Assembly (NCBI RefSeq): GCF_049195245.1
Contig: NZ_JBMIRR010000026.1
Location: forward strand, 310,001 to 374,000
Direction of reading: 5' to 3'
DNA: 64,000 nucleotides
Origin: Arenimonas sp049195245
GTDB taxonomy: Bacteria; Pseudomonadota; Gammaproteobacteria; Xanthomonadales; Xanthomonadaceae
In this document: positions 17,827 through 31,661 of the stretch, piece by piece
Position numbering within the stretch: position 1 is the first letter of the stretch
Layout: every line of letters starts with the position of its first letter
Program-made: the position numbers and the translations under genes
Notes under the pieces: generated by a model
What the model saw: only the letters and a program-made list of their open reading frames with translations
What the model was told of the DNA's origin: nothing
Databases searched by the model: none

Positions 17827-18612
17827 TCAGCCCGCCATGGCCGCGATGATGCGCTCGCGGCAGGTTTCGGCCATGCGCCGGCGGCCGTCCTCGCTCGAGG
17901 CCACGGGCTCAAGGAAATGCACCTCGGCCACGCGCCCGGGCTCGCCCAGCAGGCGCAGGAAGTTCTGCAGGAAGTTTTCCTTCTCGCCGAAGGCCACGAT
18001 GGTCTGGGCGTCGCCGCGCAGGCCGTACTTCAGCGCCACCGGCTGCGCCGGCACGCCGGCCAGCACCGCCGGCTGGAAGATGCGCGCGTGGAAGGTGCCG
18101 ATGGCGTCGCCGCGCGTGGTCTTGCCTTCCGGGAACACGCCCACCGCCAGGCCCTGCTGCAGCCGCTCGACCATGGCATGCATCACGCCGTGCAGCGAAT
18201 CGTTGCTGCCGCGGTGGTGGTAGATGGTGCTGCCCTGGCTGGCGACCCAGCCCACCAGCGGCCAGCGCGCGATCTCGGCCTTGGCCACGAAGCCCATCAT
18301 GCGCTGGCTGTGGATCAGCGTGATGTCGATCCAGCTGACGTGGTTGGCCACGAACAGCGCCGCGCCCGGCAGCGGCGTGCCGTAGCGCCGCAGGCGGAAA
18401 CCGAACACGCGCATCAGGGTGCCCGACCACCAGCGGATCATGCGGTGGTCGAGCCGCTCGCCGCGCATTTCGATACGCGCCGACAGCGGGTTGATCATCA
18501 CCAGGGTCAGCGGCAGGCCCACGCCGACGTGCAGCGCCAGCAGCGGCGTCCGCCAGAGATAGCGGAAAGGTCGGCGCCAGTCACGGCGGCTCGGGGAGGG
18601 CGTGGGGGACAT
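17827..18612 (-). CDS. 1-acylglycerol-3-phosphate acyltransferase family protein (PlsC-like)
   Basis: The chosen start gives 261 residues with a hydrophobic N-terminal helix and the PlsC catalytic motif HX4D as NHVSWID. The substrate-binding FPEGKTTRGD follows about 75 residues later. The family transfers acyl chains onto lysophosphatidate or related lipids at the inner membrane. A longer frame would add 32 residues, but they look like non-coding sequence, so ATG 18612 was preferred. The hydrolase gene follows after three bases. Confidence 0.87.
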   Translation of the reverse strand: MSPTPSPSRRDWRRPFRYLWRTPLLALHVGVGLPLTLVMINPLSARIEMRGERLDHRMIRWWSGTLMRVFGFRLRRYGTPLPGAALFVANHVSWIDITLIHSQRMMGFVAKAEIARWPLVGWVASQGSTIYHHRGSNDSLHGVMHAMVERLQQGLAVGVFPEGKTTRGDAIGTFHARIFQPAVLAGVPAQPVALKYGLRGDAQTIVAFGEKENFLQNFLRLLGEPGRVAEVHFLEPVASSEDGRRRMAETCRERIIAAMAG

Positions 18613-18712
18613 GGGCCGGCATTGTGCCGCAGCCGGACCGAGTAAACACCCGACGCCGCGGTATCGGCCCAAGGAACGGGTTTGCAGCCGCGCCGCGCGC
18701 AGCGGCACGGGT

Positions 18713-19153
18713 TCAGGCGGCGCGACCGATCACCGCGGCGGTCATGCGCGAAATGCACACGGCGCGGCCTTGCTCGTCTTCGATGCGGATTTCCCAGACC
18801 TGGGTGGTGCGGCCGATGTGGATCGGCCGCGCGGTGCCGGTGACCACGCCCTGCGTGGTGGCACGCAGGTGGTTGGCGTTGATCTCCAGGCCTGCGGTCT
18901 GCTGCTTGAGCGCGGGGTCAAGGCACAGGTAACCGGCGAAGCTGGCCAGGGTTTCGGCCAGCAACACCGAGGAGCCGCCGTGCAGCAGCCCGAAGGGCTG
19001 CTTGGTGCGGGCATCCACCGGCATGGTGCCGCGCAGGAAATCGGGGCCCTGCTCGGTGATGCGGATGCCGAGACTTTCGGCGGCGGTCCCCAGCAGCATG
19101 CGGTTGATGCCGTCCAGGTCCGGACGCTGCTTGAACGGACCGCCGGCGTCCAT
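18713..19153 (-). CDS. Hotdog-fold acyl-CoA thioesterase (PaaI/YdiI type)
   Basis: The 146-residue protein has the hotdog signature FGLLHGGSSVLLAETLAS, in which HGG and the following Glu form the active site of the YdiI/MenI class, and a C-terminal strand set GRTTQVWEIRIEDEQGR. Members hydrolyse aromatic or fatty acyl-CoA, and YdiI acts in menaquinone synthesis or fatty acid clearance. No menaquinone genes are visible here, so the role is open. It lies eight bases after the YkvA-like gene and is likely co-transcribed. Confidence 0.85.
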   Translation of the reverse strand: MDAGGPFKQRPDLDGINRMLLGTAAESLGIRITEQGPDFLRGTMPVDARTKQPFGLLHGGSSVLLAETLASFAGYLCLDPALKQQTAGLEINANHLRATTQGVVTGTARPIHIGRTTQVWEIRIEDEQGRAVCISRMTAAVIGRAA

Positions 19154-19161
19154 GGCGGGGC

Positions 19162-19770
19162 TCAGCGGACGCGCATCAGGCCCGGACGGTAGGCGCTGGT
19201 GTAGCTCTTGCGCGCGTAGCCGGAGCTGTCGCCGTAGCCGCCGCCGGTTTCGCGGTTGCGGCGGCGGTGCATGCGGTCCACCAGCTCGTCGCGGCGGGCT
19301 TCGAGCCAGTCGGCGCGGCCGACGGCCGCCGGGTCGAGGCCGCGGCGAACGGCTTCACCCTGGCGGTATTCGCAGAATTCGTCGTAGGCCTCGATCTCGA
19401 ACTTGAGTTCCTTCACGCACATCTCGATGGCGATGGCGTCGTCGAAGTAGCCCAGCACCGGCACGCTGTCGGGAATCACGTCCGACGGGTCGGCGAAGTA
19501 CACCAGGGCCGACAGCACGCGCTGCTTGTCTTCCTCGGGCAGGTGCCAGCCGTCGTCGCGCGACATCGCGATCAGCGCGTCCAGGCGCTCCAGGCGCTCG
19601 GCGATGAAGTCGGGGACCTGCACCTTGTTGGCTTCGATCAGCAGCGTGGACGCGGCGGCGATGATCTCGTCGGCGCTCTTGTGGGCCGCGGTGGCGCGCG
19701 CCGCCTCGAGGGCCTTGGTGAAATGTTCCAGGTCGCGGTCGGAGAGTTCGAAGCTGATCGAAAGGGGCAT
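19162..19770 (-). CDS. YkvA/DUF1232-like protein
   Basis: The 202-residue protein contains the DUF1232 core ALVYFADPSDVIPDSVPVLGYFDDAIAI around residues 90-125 (quoted in part: SDVIPDSVPVLGYFDD). A helical N-terminus precedes it and a Gly/Arg/Tyr-rich tail follows. The core usually forms a short membrane-associated hairpin of unknown function. It heads the run of genes down to the TPR protein. Confidence 0.75.
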   Translation of the reverse strand: MPLSISFELSDRDLEHFTKALEAARATAAHKSADEIIAAASTLLIEANKVQVPDFIAERLERLDALIAMSRDDGWHLPEEDKQRVLSALVYFADPSDVIPDSVPVLGYFDDAIAIEMCVKELKFEIEAYDEFCEYRQGEAVRRGLDPAAVGRADWLEARRDELVDRMHRRRNRETGGGYGDSSGYARKSYTSAYRPGLMRVR

Positions 19771-19880
19771 GCGGGCGGGTCCGGCAGAGGATTTGCGAGA
19801 GCATGCAGCCTAGGCCGGGCGGGGGGCGGCGTCAATCGAACGGGGGCTGGGGCCGGACCGGCCAGACCGGCCCGCGCGGC

Positions 19881-21719
19881 CTACAGGATGGGCACCAGGC
19901 CGGCGCCGAAGGCGGTGAGGATGCGGGTGTAGAGCATCTTCAGCGGCAGGTCGACCTCGGGGAACGCACCCACGTCCTGGTAACACTCGTAGAAGCCCGG
20001 CTGCCCCGGCGGGATCGGGTTGCAGCCCGGCTTGAGCTCGTAGCTGGTGGCGTAGGGGAAGGGCCAGATGTCGAAGATCGGCAGCTTCTCCGAAATCTTG
20101 CCGAGGCTGTAGTTCAGGCCCGACAGCACCGGCAGCTTTTCCTGGGCGGCGATCAGCCAGGAGTTCTCGGGCTGCATGTCGCGCAGGATGCTGGCCTTGA
20201 GCGCGCCCGCGAACTCCACGTCGTGCACCACCACCATGGACTCGGTGTTGTAGTTGTCCGAGCGCGGGTCGAAGTTGTGGCTGCCGACCACGCCCACCCG
20301 CCCGTCCACCACCAGCGATTTGGCGTGCAGGCCCACGCGCACGCCCGCGCGCTTGAGCGGCAGCGGCCCGGTGGCCGAGCCCGACGAGCCCGAGCCGAAC
20401 AGCGGCAGGCGCGCGGCGCGCTCTTCGCCCAGGGCGCCGGTGGCGGCCACGTTGATCGGCGAATTGGCCGGGTAGGGCCGGTATTCGTGGATCGTGAAGC
20501 CCAGCTCGCGCAGGTACAGGCGCTTGTACTTGTGGCTCATCGCGTAGACGGGGAAAGCGTCGGTGGCGGCCAGCGAGTTGGTGGACACCAGGATGGCCGG
20601 CCGGTCCGGCCGCTTGCGCAGTTCGCGGAACAGCTGGCGCGCGGGCCGCGACAGCACCAGGTAGGGCGTCTGCATCACAAGCTCGTTCCGGGTGCCCGCC
20701 ACCAGGTCGCGCATCTCGCGCGAGGCATCCTCGCCCGCGGCCAGTTCGCGCTCGTGTTTTTCCGGCAGGTCGGCGAAGAATTCCACCCGGCCGACCGCCA
20801 GCGTCAGCGGCTGCAGCCGCGCGAACACCGCGGCGCCGTCGCCGGCCTCCTCGCGCATCGCCACCGAACGCGGCGAGCGCTCCACGTCCGGGCCGAACAG
20901 CTTGTGCGGCGGCACCTGGCCGGCCCGCAGCAGGCGCTGCGCCACGTCCACCAGGCGCTCGGCCGGCTGGGTGCGGTCGAAATCCCAGAAGGCGTCGAAA
21001 TTGTCGCGCATGGCCTTGGCGACCGGGCCGGCGACGATGATGTCGCGGTCGCGGTAGTTGTAGCCTTCGGCCCAATCGAAATAGCGGTCCTGGATGTTGC
21101 GGCCGCCGGTGATGGCCACCTGGTCGTCCACCAGCAGCAGCTTGGTGTGCATGCGCTGGTTGAATTCGGTGAAGCAGCACAGGATGCCTGCGGCGTACTG
21201 CAGGGCCTGGGTCTTGGCCTCGTCGAAGGTGGGGTTGTACAGGCGCAGCTCGAAGTTGCGGTGCTGGCCCACCAGGGTGGCCTGCAGGTTGGGATCGGGC
21301 AGGCCGTAGAGCTGGTCGAGCAGCACGCGCACCTTCACGCCGCGCCGCGCCGCGGCCAGCAGTTCGTCCAGCACCAGCAGGCCGCTGTCGTCGGGATCGA
21401 AGATGAAGATCTGCAGCTCGATCGAGCGCCGCGCGGCGCGGATCAGGTGCACGCGCGCCAGCAGCGAATCCTGGCCGCGGTCGAGCAGGGTGACGTGGTG
21501 CCGGGGCGCGCCCGGTGCCGATTGCGCGATGGCCTGGCGCCCCAGGTCGAGCAGCGGCGACGCCACCGCGCAGTCCACGCCCGCGGTGCAGCCGACCTCG
21601 GTGGACTGGCCGCCGTGCGCGATGTCCACCGCGTCCTGGCGTTCCTTCTCGCCCAGCGTGGCGCAGCCCGACAGGGCCAGCAGGACAAGCAGCAGCAGGC
21701 ATCGCAGGGGTCGCTTCAT
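19881..21719 (-). CDS. Phospholipase D-family lipoprotein with two HKD motifs (cardiolipin synthase-like)
   Basis: A lipoprotein signal (LLLLVLLALSGC, lipid at Cys19) leads a 612-residue protein with two HxKxxxxD motifs: His191/Lys193/Asp198 followed by GGRN, and His465/Lys467/Asp472 followed by GSHN. Both are intact, so the two halves can form one active site as in phosphatidyl transferases. Likely roles are cardiolipin synthesis or phospholipid remodelling at the periplasmic face. The start ATG at 21719 gives the signal peptide, and a longer frame upstream does not look coding. Confidence 0.88.
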   Translation of the reverse strand: MKRPLRCLLLLVLLALSGCATLGEKERQDAVDIAHGGQSTEVGCTAGVDCAVASPLLDLGRQAIAQSAPGAPRHHVTLLDRGQDSLLARVHLIRAARRSIELQIFIFDPDDSGLLVLDELLAAARRGVKVRVLLDQLYGLPDPNLQATLVGQHRNFELRLYNPTFDEAKTQALQYAAGILCCFTEFNQRMHTKLLLVDDQVAITGGRNIQDRYFDWAEGYNYRDRDIIVAGPVAKAMRDNFDAFWDFDRTQPAERLVDVAQRLLRAGQVPPHKLFGPDVERSPRSVAMREEAGDGAAVFARLQPLTLAVGRVEFFADLPEKHERELAAGEDASREMRDLVAGTRNELVMQTPYLVLSRPARQLFRELRKRPDRPAILVSTNSLAATDAFPVYAMSHKYKRLYLRELGFTIHEYRPYPANSPINVAATGALGEERAARLPLFGSGSSGSATGPLPLKRAGVRVGLHAKSLVVDGRVGVVGSHNFDPRSDNYNTESMVVVHDVEFAGALKASILRDMQPENSWLIAAQEKLPVLSGLNYSLGKISEKLPIFDIWPFPYATSYELKPGCNPIPPGQPGFYECYQDVGAFPEVDLPLKMLYTRILTAFGAGLVPIL

Positions 21720-21883
21720 GCGCACCAGAGTGGCGCATTCGCCTGCGGAAGTCGAAGGGTCGGGCACGGGCAAGGGCGCCACCGGCGGCGCCGGCGGCAC
21801 GCCGCGATGGCCGGTCGGGGCGTTGGGTGCCGATAAAACCAGTGCCGACGAGGTCGACGCCCCCCACCCGCAAGGAGTGTTCC

Positions 21884-22696
21884 ATGAAAGCCCGAGCTTC
21901 ACGCCCCGCAATCTGCATGGCCCTCGCCACGCTGGTCGCCACGACCACGGGTGGCTGTGTCCTGGACCGCAGCGCCATCCTTCCCGGCTGGTCGGTGGTC
22001 GAGCCGCGACAGTACTGCCCGGGCGACAGCATCGCCGTGTCGTACGACTTCCTGCGCGGGGAAACCTGCCGAAGCGCCACGGCCTGTGCGACGCACCAGC
22101 CCACGGTGACCATCACCAGCCTGCCCGCGGATTTCCCCACCCGCACCACCGCCGGCTACGCCGACAGCTTCAGCTTCGTGCCCTCCGGTGACCGCGTGCA
22201 GCTGGACTTCACGCCGGACCGGAACGCGGTACGGGTGCCGACCAACCGCACCGACGCCGAAGGCCGCGCCATCGACCTGCTGCGCGAGAACGTCAACCCC
22301 GAGCGCGCGGTGCTCACCCGCATCACCGGCACGATCGAGACCACGCTGGTGCACGAGGGCCTGTGCGCCGGCTCCTCGCCCACGCATGCGCCGGCACGCC
22401 TGCCGGGCCCGCCCACGCTGTCGGCGAACCTGGACCTGGTGGAGTTGTGCAACCTCAACGGCGTCCCCGTGATCGTGACGCTGAGCGAGACCGACTCGGG
22501 CGTGGTCACCGAACGCATGCTGGGGCCGCGCGAGTGCTTCTCGCCCTCGGAGCCGGGTGCGCCCGGCGGCGGTGAAACGGCCAACGTGGTGTCGATCCGT
22601 TCCCTGATCCCGGACGTGGGTGCCCGCTGTTCCGCCACCGGGCCCAACACGCCGCCCGCGCCGCTGCGCACCCTGGCCCGTTCGGCCTGCGGCTGA
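21884..22696 (+). CDS. Exported lipoprotein of unknown function
   Basis: An AAGGAG site six bases before ATG 21884 gives a 270-residue protein with a lipoprotein-type signal peptide ending TTGGC. The mature part has repeated Cys (VEPRQYCPGD, GETCRSATAC, EGLCAG, VELCNL, PRECFSP, GARCSA, SACG), suggesting disulfides in the periplasm or at the cell surface. No known domain is recognised. It is divergent from the phospholipase D gene, and 27 bases separate it from the next gene, so the two may be co-transcribed. Confidence 0.75.
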   Translation: MKARASRPAICMALATLVATTTGGCVLDRSAILPGWSVVEPRQYCPGDSIAVSYDFLRGETCRSATACATHQPTVTITSLPADFPTRTTAGYADSFSFVPSGDRVQLDFTPDRNAVRVPTNRTDAEGRAIDLLRENVNPERAVLTRITGTIETTLVHEGLCAGSSPTHAPARLPGPPTLSANLDLVELCNLNGVPVIVTLSETDSGVVTERMLGPRECFSPSEPGAPGGGETANVVSIRSLIPDVGARCSATGPNTPPAPLRTLARSACG

Positions 22697-22723
22697 ACAC
22701 CCCTTTTCCTCCCGGAGCCCCCC

Positions 22724-23347
22724 ATGAACCTGACCCGATCCCTGCTGCTGGCGCTGGCGCTCACCGCCGCGCCGCTGATGCCCAGCCTGGCCGCCGACGG
22801 CGCCGCCGACGCACTGGCATTGCTCGACAAGACCACCGCCAGCGGCTACCTCACCCTGCAGGTCAGCCACCACGCCGCGCCCTCGCCCAAGGGCAAGCCC
22901 GGTGCGGTGCGGACCTACCAGGCCACGCTGCTGTTCGACCGCCCGGACCTGTTCCGCTACGTGCTCAATCCCGGCAAGTCCAATGAGTTCCGCGCCGTCG
23001 GCGACGGCGACCAGGTGCGCTGGCTGGACCTGGCCACCGGCGCCTCGGGCAAGGGCGAGGCCGCGAAGCTGGCCGAACCGGTCGCGCTGGCGCTGCTGGG
23101 CACCGCGGGTGAACTGGGCCGGCTGGCCACGGTGCGCCCGGTCGGACTGGGCAAGGACAACAAGCTCAGCGGGGCGCGCGTGGTGCCGCAGGTCTACGGC
23201 AGCCGCGTGAGGCTGGCCACCGCGTGGTTCCACCAGGGGCAGCCGGTCGGCTTCGATTTCGAGATGCATGACGGAACCCGCACCTTCGTCGCGGTGCTCG
23301 GCTTCCAGCCCAATGTGCAGACCGCGCCCAAGGACTTCGAGCTCTAG
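22724..23347 (+). CDS. Periplasmic protein resembling LolA
   Basis: This 207-residue protein has a signal peptide (LLLALALTAAPLMPSLAA). The mature region includes YQATLLFDRPDLFRYVL and FRAVGDGDQVRWLDLATG, reminiscent of the half-barrel of LolA-like lipoprotein carriers. The similarity is moderate, and the Arg/hydrophobic pattern of true LolA was not confirmed. The ribosome site CGGAG lies ahead of ATG 22724. The stop is one base from that of the convergent YceI gene. Confidence 0.6.
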   Translation: MNLTRSLLLALALTAAPLMPSLAADGAADALALLDKTTASGYLTLQVSHHAAPSPKGKPGAVRTYQATLLFDRPDLFRYVLNPGKSNEFRAVGDGDQVRWLDLATGASGKGEAAKLAEPVALALLGTAGELGRLATVRPVGLGKDNKLSGARVVPQVYGSRVRLATAWFHQGQPVGFDFEMHDGTRTFVAVLGFQPNVQTAPKDFEL

Positions 23348-23348
23348 C

Positions 23349-23918
23349 TCAGGGCGGGGCTTCGGCCAGGCGCACGCGGAAGTCGAAGCCCACCTCGTCG
23401 CGCAGCCACATCCGCTGGCTGGTCATGCCGAAATCGCGGCGGCTGATCATGCCGCTGACCCGGATGTCGCAGCCGTGCCCGGGGCGGGGGCAGCGCGCCG
23501 GCGACAGCGTGAAGGCCACCGGCCGCACGCGGCCGCGCAGGTGCAGCTCGCCCTCGAGCGGTCCGCCGCTGCGCAGCAGGGCCCGCGTGAACGGGGCCGA
23601 GATGAAGCGGATCTGCGGATGCCGATCCACGTCCAGGAAGCTGCGCGAGCGCGTGCTGCGTTCCATCCACCCGGGGCCGTCGAGTTCGAGTTCGCGCGCG
23701 TCCACGCGCACCTGCACGCGCCAGCGGCGGCCGTCGGGCTCCAGTTCGCCTTCGATCTGGCGGAAGCTGCCGTGCACCAGCCCCGACAGGCGCAGGCCCA
23801 CTTCGAAGCGGGCCGAGGACAGCGCGGGATCGACGGTTTCGCGCATGGGGATGGCGTCCGAGGCGGCCGCGCTGACCAGGCCGGCCAGGCAGACCGCGCC
23901 GAGCCAGGCCCGGCTCAT
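23349..23918 (-). CDS. YceI-family periplasmic protein
   Basis: Starting at ATG 23918, the 189-residue protein has a signal peptide (AWLGAVCLAGLVSAAAS) and YceI features: SSARFEVGLRLSGLVHGSF near the N-terminus, then FLDVDRHPQIRFIS and the late RRDFGMTS. YceI proteins are lipocalin-like barrels that bind isoprenoids. It follows the SixA gene by four bases and is likely co-transcribed with it. Confidence 0.85.
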   Translation of the reverse strand: MSRAWLGAVCLAGLVSAAASDAIPMRETVDPALSSARFEVGLRLSGLVHGSFRQIEGELEPDGRRWRVQVRVDARELELDGPGWMERSTRSRSFLDVDRHPQIRFISAPFTRALLRSGGPLEGELHLRGRVRPVAFTLSPARCPRPGHGCDIRVSGMISRRDFGMTSQRMWLRDEVGFDFRVRLAEAPP

Positions 23919-23922
23919 CCGC

Positions 23923-24399
23923 TCAGGGCCACCAGAAGGCCGACAGCGTGGCCACGCCGGGTTCGAGCACCGCGTCGTCGGCGACGGTGAGCACGGCAAT
24001 GCCGCCGGCGGGCATGCCGCGGAAGTCGCCCGACTGGCCCGAGCTGAGCAGCGCGGCCAGCTGCTCGAAGCCGGGGTTGTGCCCCACCAGCAGCAGGCGG
24101 GCGATGTCGCGGTGTTCGTCCACCACCTGCATCAGCATGCCGGGGGTGGCGTCGTAGATGCGTTTTTCCTGGCGGATCTCGATGTAGCCCAGCGCGGCCA
24201 GCGCCTGTTCGCAGGTTTCGCGGGTGCGGCGGGCGGGCGAGGCGACGATGCGGTCGGGCAGGTAGTGGTGGTCACGCAGCCAGCGGCCGGCGGCCTCGGC
24301 CTCGGCCTGCCCCTGCAGCGACAGCGGACGGTCGAAGTCGTCCTGGCCCGGGGCGGGCGGTTCGGCGTGGGCGTGGCGGAGCAGGATCAGTTCGCGCAT
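23923..24399 (-). CDS. sixA: Phosphohistidine phosphatase SixA
   Basis: The 158-residue cytoplasmic protein carries the histidine-phosphatase signature LILLRHAHA at the N-terminus, an ASPARRTRET segment and the second catalytic motif VGHNPGFEQL. That is the size and pattern of SixA, which removes phosphate from histidine phosphotransfer domains or PTS proteins. It might act on the Hpt domain of the hybrid kinase in this window, but that is speculation. It sits four bases upstream of the YceI gene. Confidence 0.9.
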   Translation of the reverse strand: MRELILLRHAHAEPPAPGQDDFDRPLSLQGQAEAEAAGRWLRDHHYLPDRIVASPARRTRETCEQALAALGYIEIRQEKRIYDATPGMLMQVVDEHRDIARLLLVGHNPGFEQLAALLSSGQSGDFRGMPAGGIAVLTVADDAVLEPGVATLSAFWWP

Positions 24400-24472
24400 G
24401 GCATTCCTTGGCGGCGACGGTGGGACGGGACCCGGAGCGGGGAACCGGTGGCCGGATGGCGGAGGAAGGCGC

Positions 24473-25105
24473 TCAGATCGCCTTCTTCAGCCAGCGCAGC
24501 AGCGGTGCCCAGTCTTCCTGGTGGCTGCGGATCTGCTCGGAGTGGTAGTCGAACACGCTCTTGCCCAGCGCCACCATCAGCACGTAGGCCTGGGTGTCGC
24601 GCAGCTCGGCCACCACCGGGTAGGGCCAGGTCTTGAGCTGGCCGACGGCCTGCTGCGAATTGGTGGTCCAGGGCTTGAGCCGGTTGCCGATGATGCCCAC
24701 CGGCAGCTTGCCCTTCTTCACCCGCGGGTGCTGCACCAGGGTGTTGAGGAAGGCCACGGTGGCCTCGAGGTCGATGGTGGACGGCTGCACCGGCACCACC
24801 ACGGCGTCGGCCAGGTCCAGGAAGGCGGTGAGGTCTTCGCCCATCGCGCCGGCCCGGGCGTCCACCACCAGGCGCTGGATGCCCTCGGGCAGGGACTTGT
24901 CCCAGCCGCGGCGGGTGCCGTCGAGCGGCAGCACGGCGGTGTCCAGCGCGGCGCGCTTCTCGCACCAGTGGGTCGAGGACTTCTGCGGGTCGGCGTCGAG
25001 CAGGGCGGTGGCCTTGCCCTCCACGGCGAAATGGGCGGCCAGGTTGGTGGCCACCGTGGTCTTGCCGGCGCCTCCCTTCGAACTGGCGACGAGGATGGTG
25101 CGCAT
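24473..25105 (-). CDS. ParA-family ATPase (MinD/ParA-like)
   Basis: ATG 25105 follows GGAGGT at five bases and gives 210 residues. The deviant Walker A is SSKGGAGKTT near the N-terminus, followed by LLDADPQKSSTHW and VVDARAG. This is a compact ParA-like ATPase. There is no parB gene or centromere-like repeat nearby, so a role in plasmid partition is unlikely. Orphan ParA-like proteins position other cargos. It is transcribed away from gltB. Confidence 0.85.
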   Translation of the reverse strand: MRTILVASSKGGAGKTTVATNLAAHFAVEGKATALLDADPQKSSTHWCEKRAALDTAVLPLDGTRRGWDKSLPEGIQRLVVDARAGAMGEDLTAFLDLADAVVVPVQPSTIDLEATVAFLNTLVQHPRVKKGKLPVGIIGNRLKPWTTNSQQAVGQLKTWPYPVVAELRDTQAYVLMVALGKSVFDYHSEQIRSHQEDWAPLLRWLKKAI

Positions 25106-25273
25106 GCCGGACCTCCACATCGTGAAGAGACCTCACTCTAACCCGCCTTGCGCGGGCGAAGGAAGGCAACGGAGCAGAAACTCTAATACGGTGTGTGACC
25201 TTGGCCCTGACCCCGTCGCGGGCGCTTTCGCGCCGGCATTGTGCGGGTTTCCCAGACAAGCAGCGGAGGGCGC
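25106..25273. other. Divergent intergenic region before gltB
   Basis: The 168 bases contain the GGAGGT site for the ParA-like gene and GGAGG for gltB, and a short CCCGC/GCGGG hairpin near 25144. A TAATAC near 25185 could be a -10 box but has no good -35. Confidence 0.3.
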
Positions 25274-29736
<4,463 letters not shown>

Positions 29737-29740
<4 letters not shown>

Positions 29741-31158
29741 AGTCCAGGCCCTTCCAGTTCATGGACGTGCCGCGGCGGCTGCCGCGCGAACTGCCGGCCA
29801 CGCTGCGCGTGCTGGGCTGGCAGGAGATCTACGGCGGCTTCTCCGCGCCCGAGGCCGCCGACCAGAGCGGCCGCTGCCTGGACTGCGGCAATCCCTACTG
29901 CGAGTGGAAGTGCCCGGTACACAACTACATCCCGAACTGGCTGGCGCTGGTGCGCGAGGGCCGCCTGTTCGAAGCCGCCGAGCTGGCCCACGAGACCAAC
30001 CCGCTGCCCGAGATCTGCGGCCGTGTCTGCCCGCAGGACCGGCTGTGCGAAGGCGACTGCACGCTCAACACCGGCTTCGACGCGGTCACCATCGGCGCGG
30101 TCGAGAAATACATCGTGGACGAAGCCTTCCGCCAGGGCTGGCGGCCGGACCTGTCGCAGGTGGTGGCCACCGGCAGGCGCGTGGCGGTGATCGGCGCCGG
30201 CCCGGCCGGCCTGGCCTGCGCCGACCGGCTGGCGCGCGCGGGCATCGAGGCGCACGTGTTCGACCGCTACGAGGAGATTGGCGGGCTGCTCAGCTTCGGC
30301 ATCCCGGCCTTCAAGCTGGAGAAGCAGGTGATCGAAACCCGGCGCGGCGTGCTGGAGGCCATGGGCGTGCGTTTCCACCTGGGCGTGGACGTGGACGCGG
30401 CCAAGGGCCATGAACTGGTGCGCGACTACGACGCGGTGTTCCTGGGCACCGGTGCCTACACCTTCGTGGACGGCCGGCTGCCGGGCCAGGCCCTGCCCGG
30501 CGTGCTGCCGGCGCTGCCCTTCCTGGTGGCCAACGCGCGCCGCCAGCTGGGCAGGCCGCATGCCGACGACCCCGCCTTCGACCTGGCCGGCAAGCGCGTG
30601 CTGGTGCTGGGCGGCGGCGACACGGCGATGGACTGCGTTCGCTCGTCGCTGCGTCTGGGCGCGGCCGAGGTCACCTGCGCCTACCGCCGCGACGAAGCCG
30701 CGATGCCGGGCTCGCGCCGCGAAGTGAAAAACGCGCGCGAGGAAGGCGTGCGCTTCCTGTTCAACCGGCAGCCGCTGGAGATCATCGGCGGCACGCGTGT
30801 GGACGGGGCGCAGCAGGCCACCGGCGTGCGCCTGATCGAGACGCGCGCGGTCGGCGGCCGCGGCAACGCGGCCGAGAACGTGCCCGGCAGCGAGCACGTG
30901 GTGGACGCCGACGTGGTGATCCTGGCCTTCGGCTTTCGGGCCAGCCCGGCCGCGTGGTGGAACGACTACGACATCCAGCTCACCGGCGAAGGCCGCATCC
31001 GCACCACCGGCGCCGGCGGCGGCACGGGGCACGCCAAACTGTTCGCCGGCGGCGACAACGTGCGCGGCGCCGACCTGGTGGTCACCGCGGTGCACGATGG
31101 CCGCGAGGCGGGCCTGGCGATCGCGCGGCAATTGCTCAGCGATCCGGATACCCGATGA
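29737..31158 (+). CDS. gltD: Glutamate synthase, small (beta) subunit
   Basis: The 473-residue subunit oxidises NADPH and passes electrons to GltB. Cysteine clusters for 4Fe-4S centres are present (CLDCGNPYCEWKCP, then CGRVCPQDRLCEGDC). An FAD site GAGPAGLACAD and an NADPH site LGGGDTAMDCVR follow. The ATG overlaps the gltB stop (ATGA), and its own stop overlaps the next gene the same way, so three genes are coupled. Confidence 0.97.
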
Positions 31159-31580
31159 AAACCACCCGCAGTGAGTTCGCGATGCGCGCCCTGCTGCTGG
31201 TGCCCGCCCTGATCCACCTGTTGCCCGTCTCGGGCGTGCTGGGGCCGGACGCACTGGCGCGTCTTTATGGCCTGGACTTCTCCGATCCCACGCTGGAGCT
31301 GCTCATGCGGCATCGCGCGGTGCTGTTCGGTGGGGTGGGCGGACTGTTGCTGGCGGCCATCGCGCTTCGGCACCTGCGCAGCGCCGCACTCCTGGTGGGC
31401 CTGGCCAGCGTGGTCAGTTTCCTGGGGCTGGCATGGCTGACCGGCACGCACGGCCCCTTGATCGGCCGGGTGGTGGTGGCGGACTGGATCGCCCTGGGCT
31501 GCCTGGGTGCGTCGGCGGCGCTTCACTTTGCTGGCGCGGCGACAGGCGCGGCCAACGCCGCCCCGCCTCCGCGGCCCTGA
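31155..31580 (+). CDS. Small four-helix membrane protein coupled to gltBD
   Basis: The 141-residue protein starts at an ATG overlapping the gltD stop (ATGA). It shows about four hydrophobic helices (ALLLVPALIHLLPVSGVL, then AVLFGGVGGLLLAAIAL, LLVGLASVVSFLGLAWL and ADWIALGCLGASAALHF) and a conserved-looking MRHRAVLFG. No enzymatic motif is evident. Similar small membrane proteins occur in other proteobacteria, but I cannot give a function. Placement suggests co-expression with glutamate synthase. Confidence 0.8.
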   Translation: MKTTRSEFAMRALLLVPALIHLLPVSGVLGPDALARLYGLDFSDPTLELLMRHRAVLFGGVGGLLLAAIALRHLRSAALLVGLASVVSFLGLAWLTGTHGPLIGRVVVADWIALGCLGASAALHFAGAATGAANAAPPPRP

Positions 31581-31661
31581 GATCCCGCGGCATCCGCGTC
31601 CCGCGCTCCGACCCGGCATCACGCCTCCGGTATCATTCGCCTTCCCCGTGAAGGACGACCC

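Noticed and set aside
24473..25105. Plasmid partition locus
   Set aside because: There is no parB gene and no iteron or centromere array near the ParA-like gene, and the surroundings are core metabolism.
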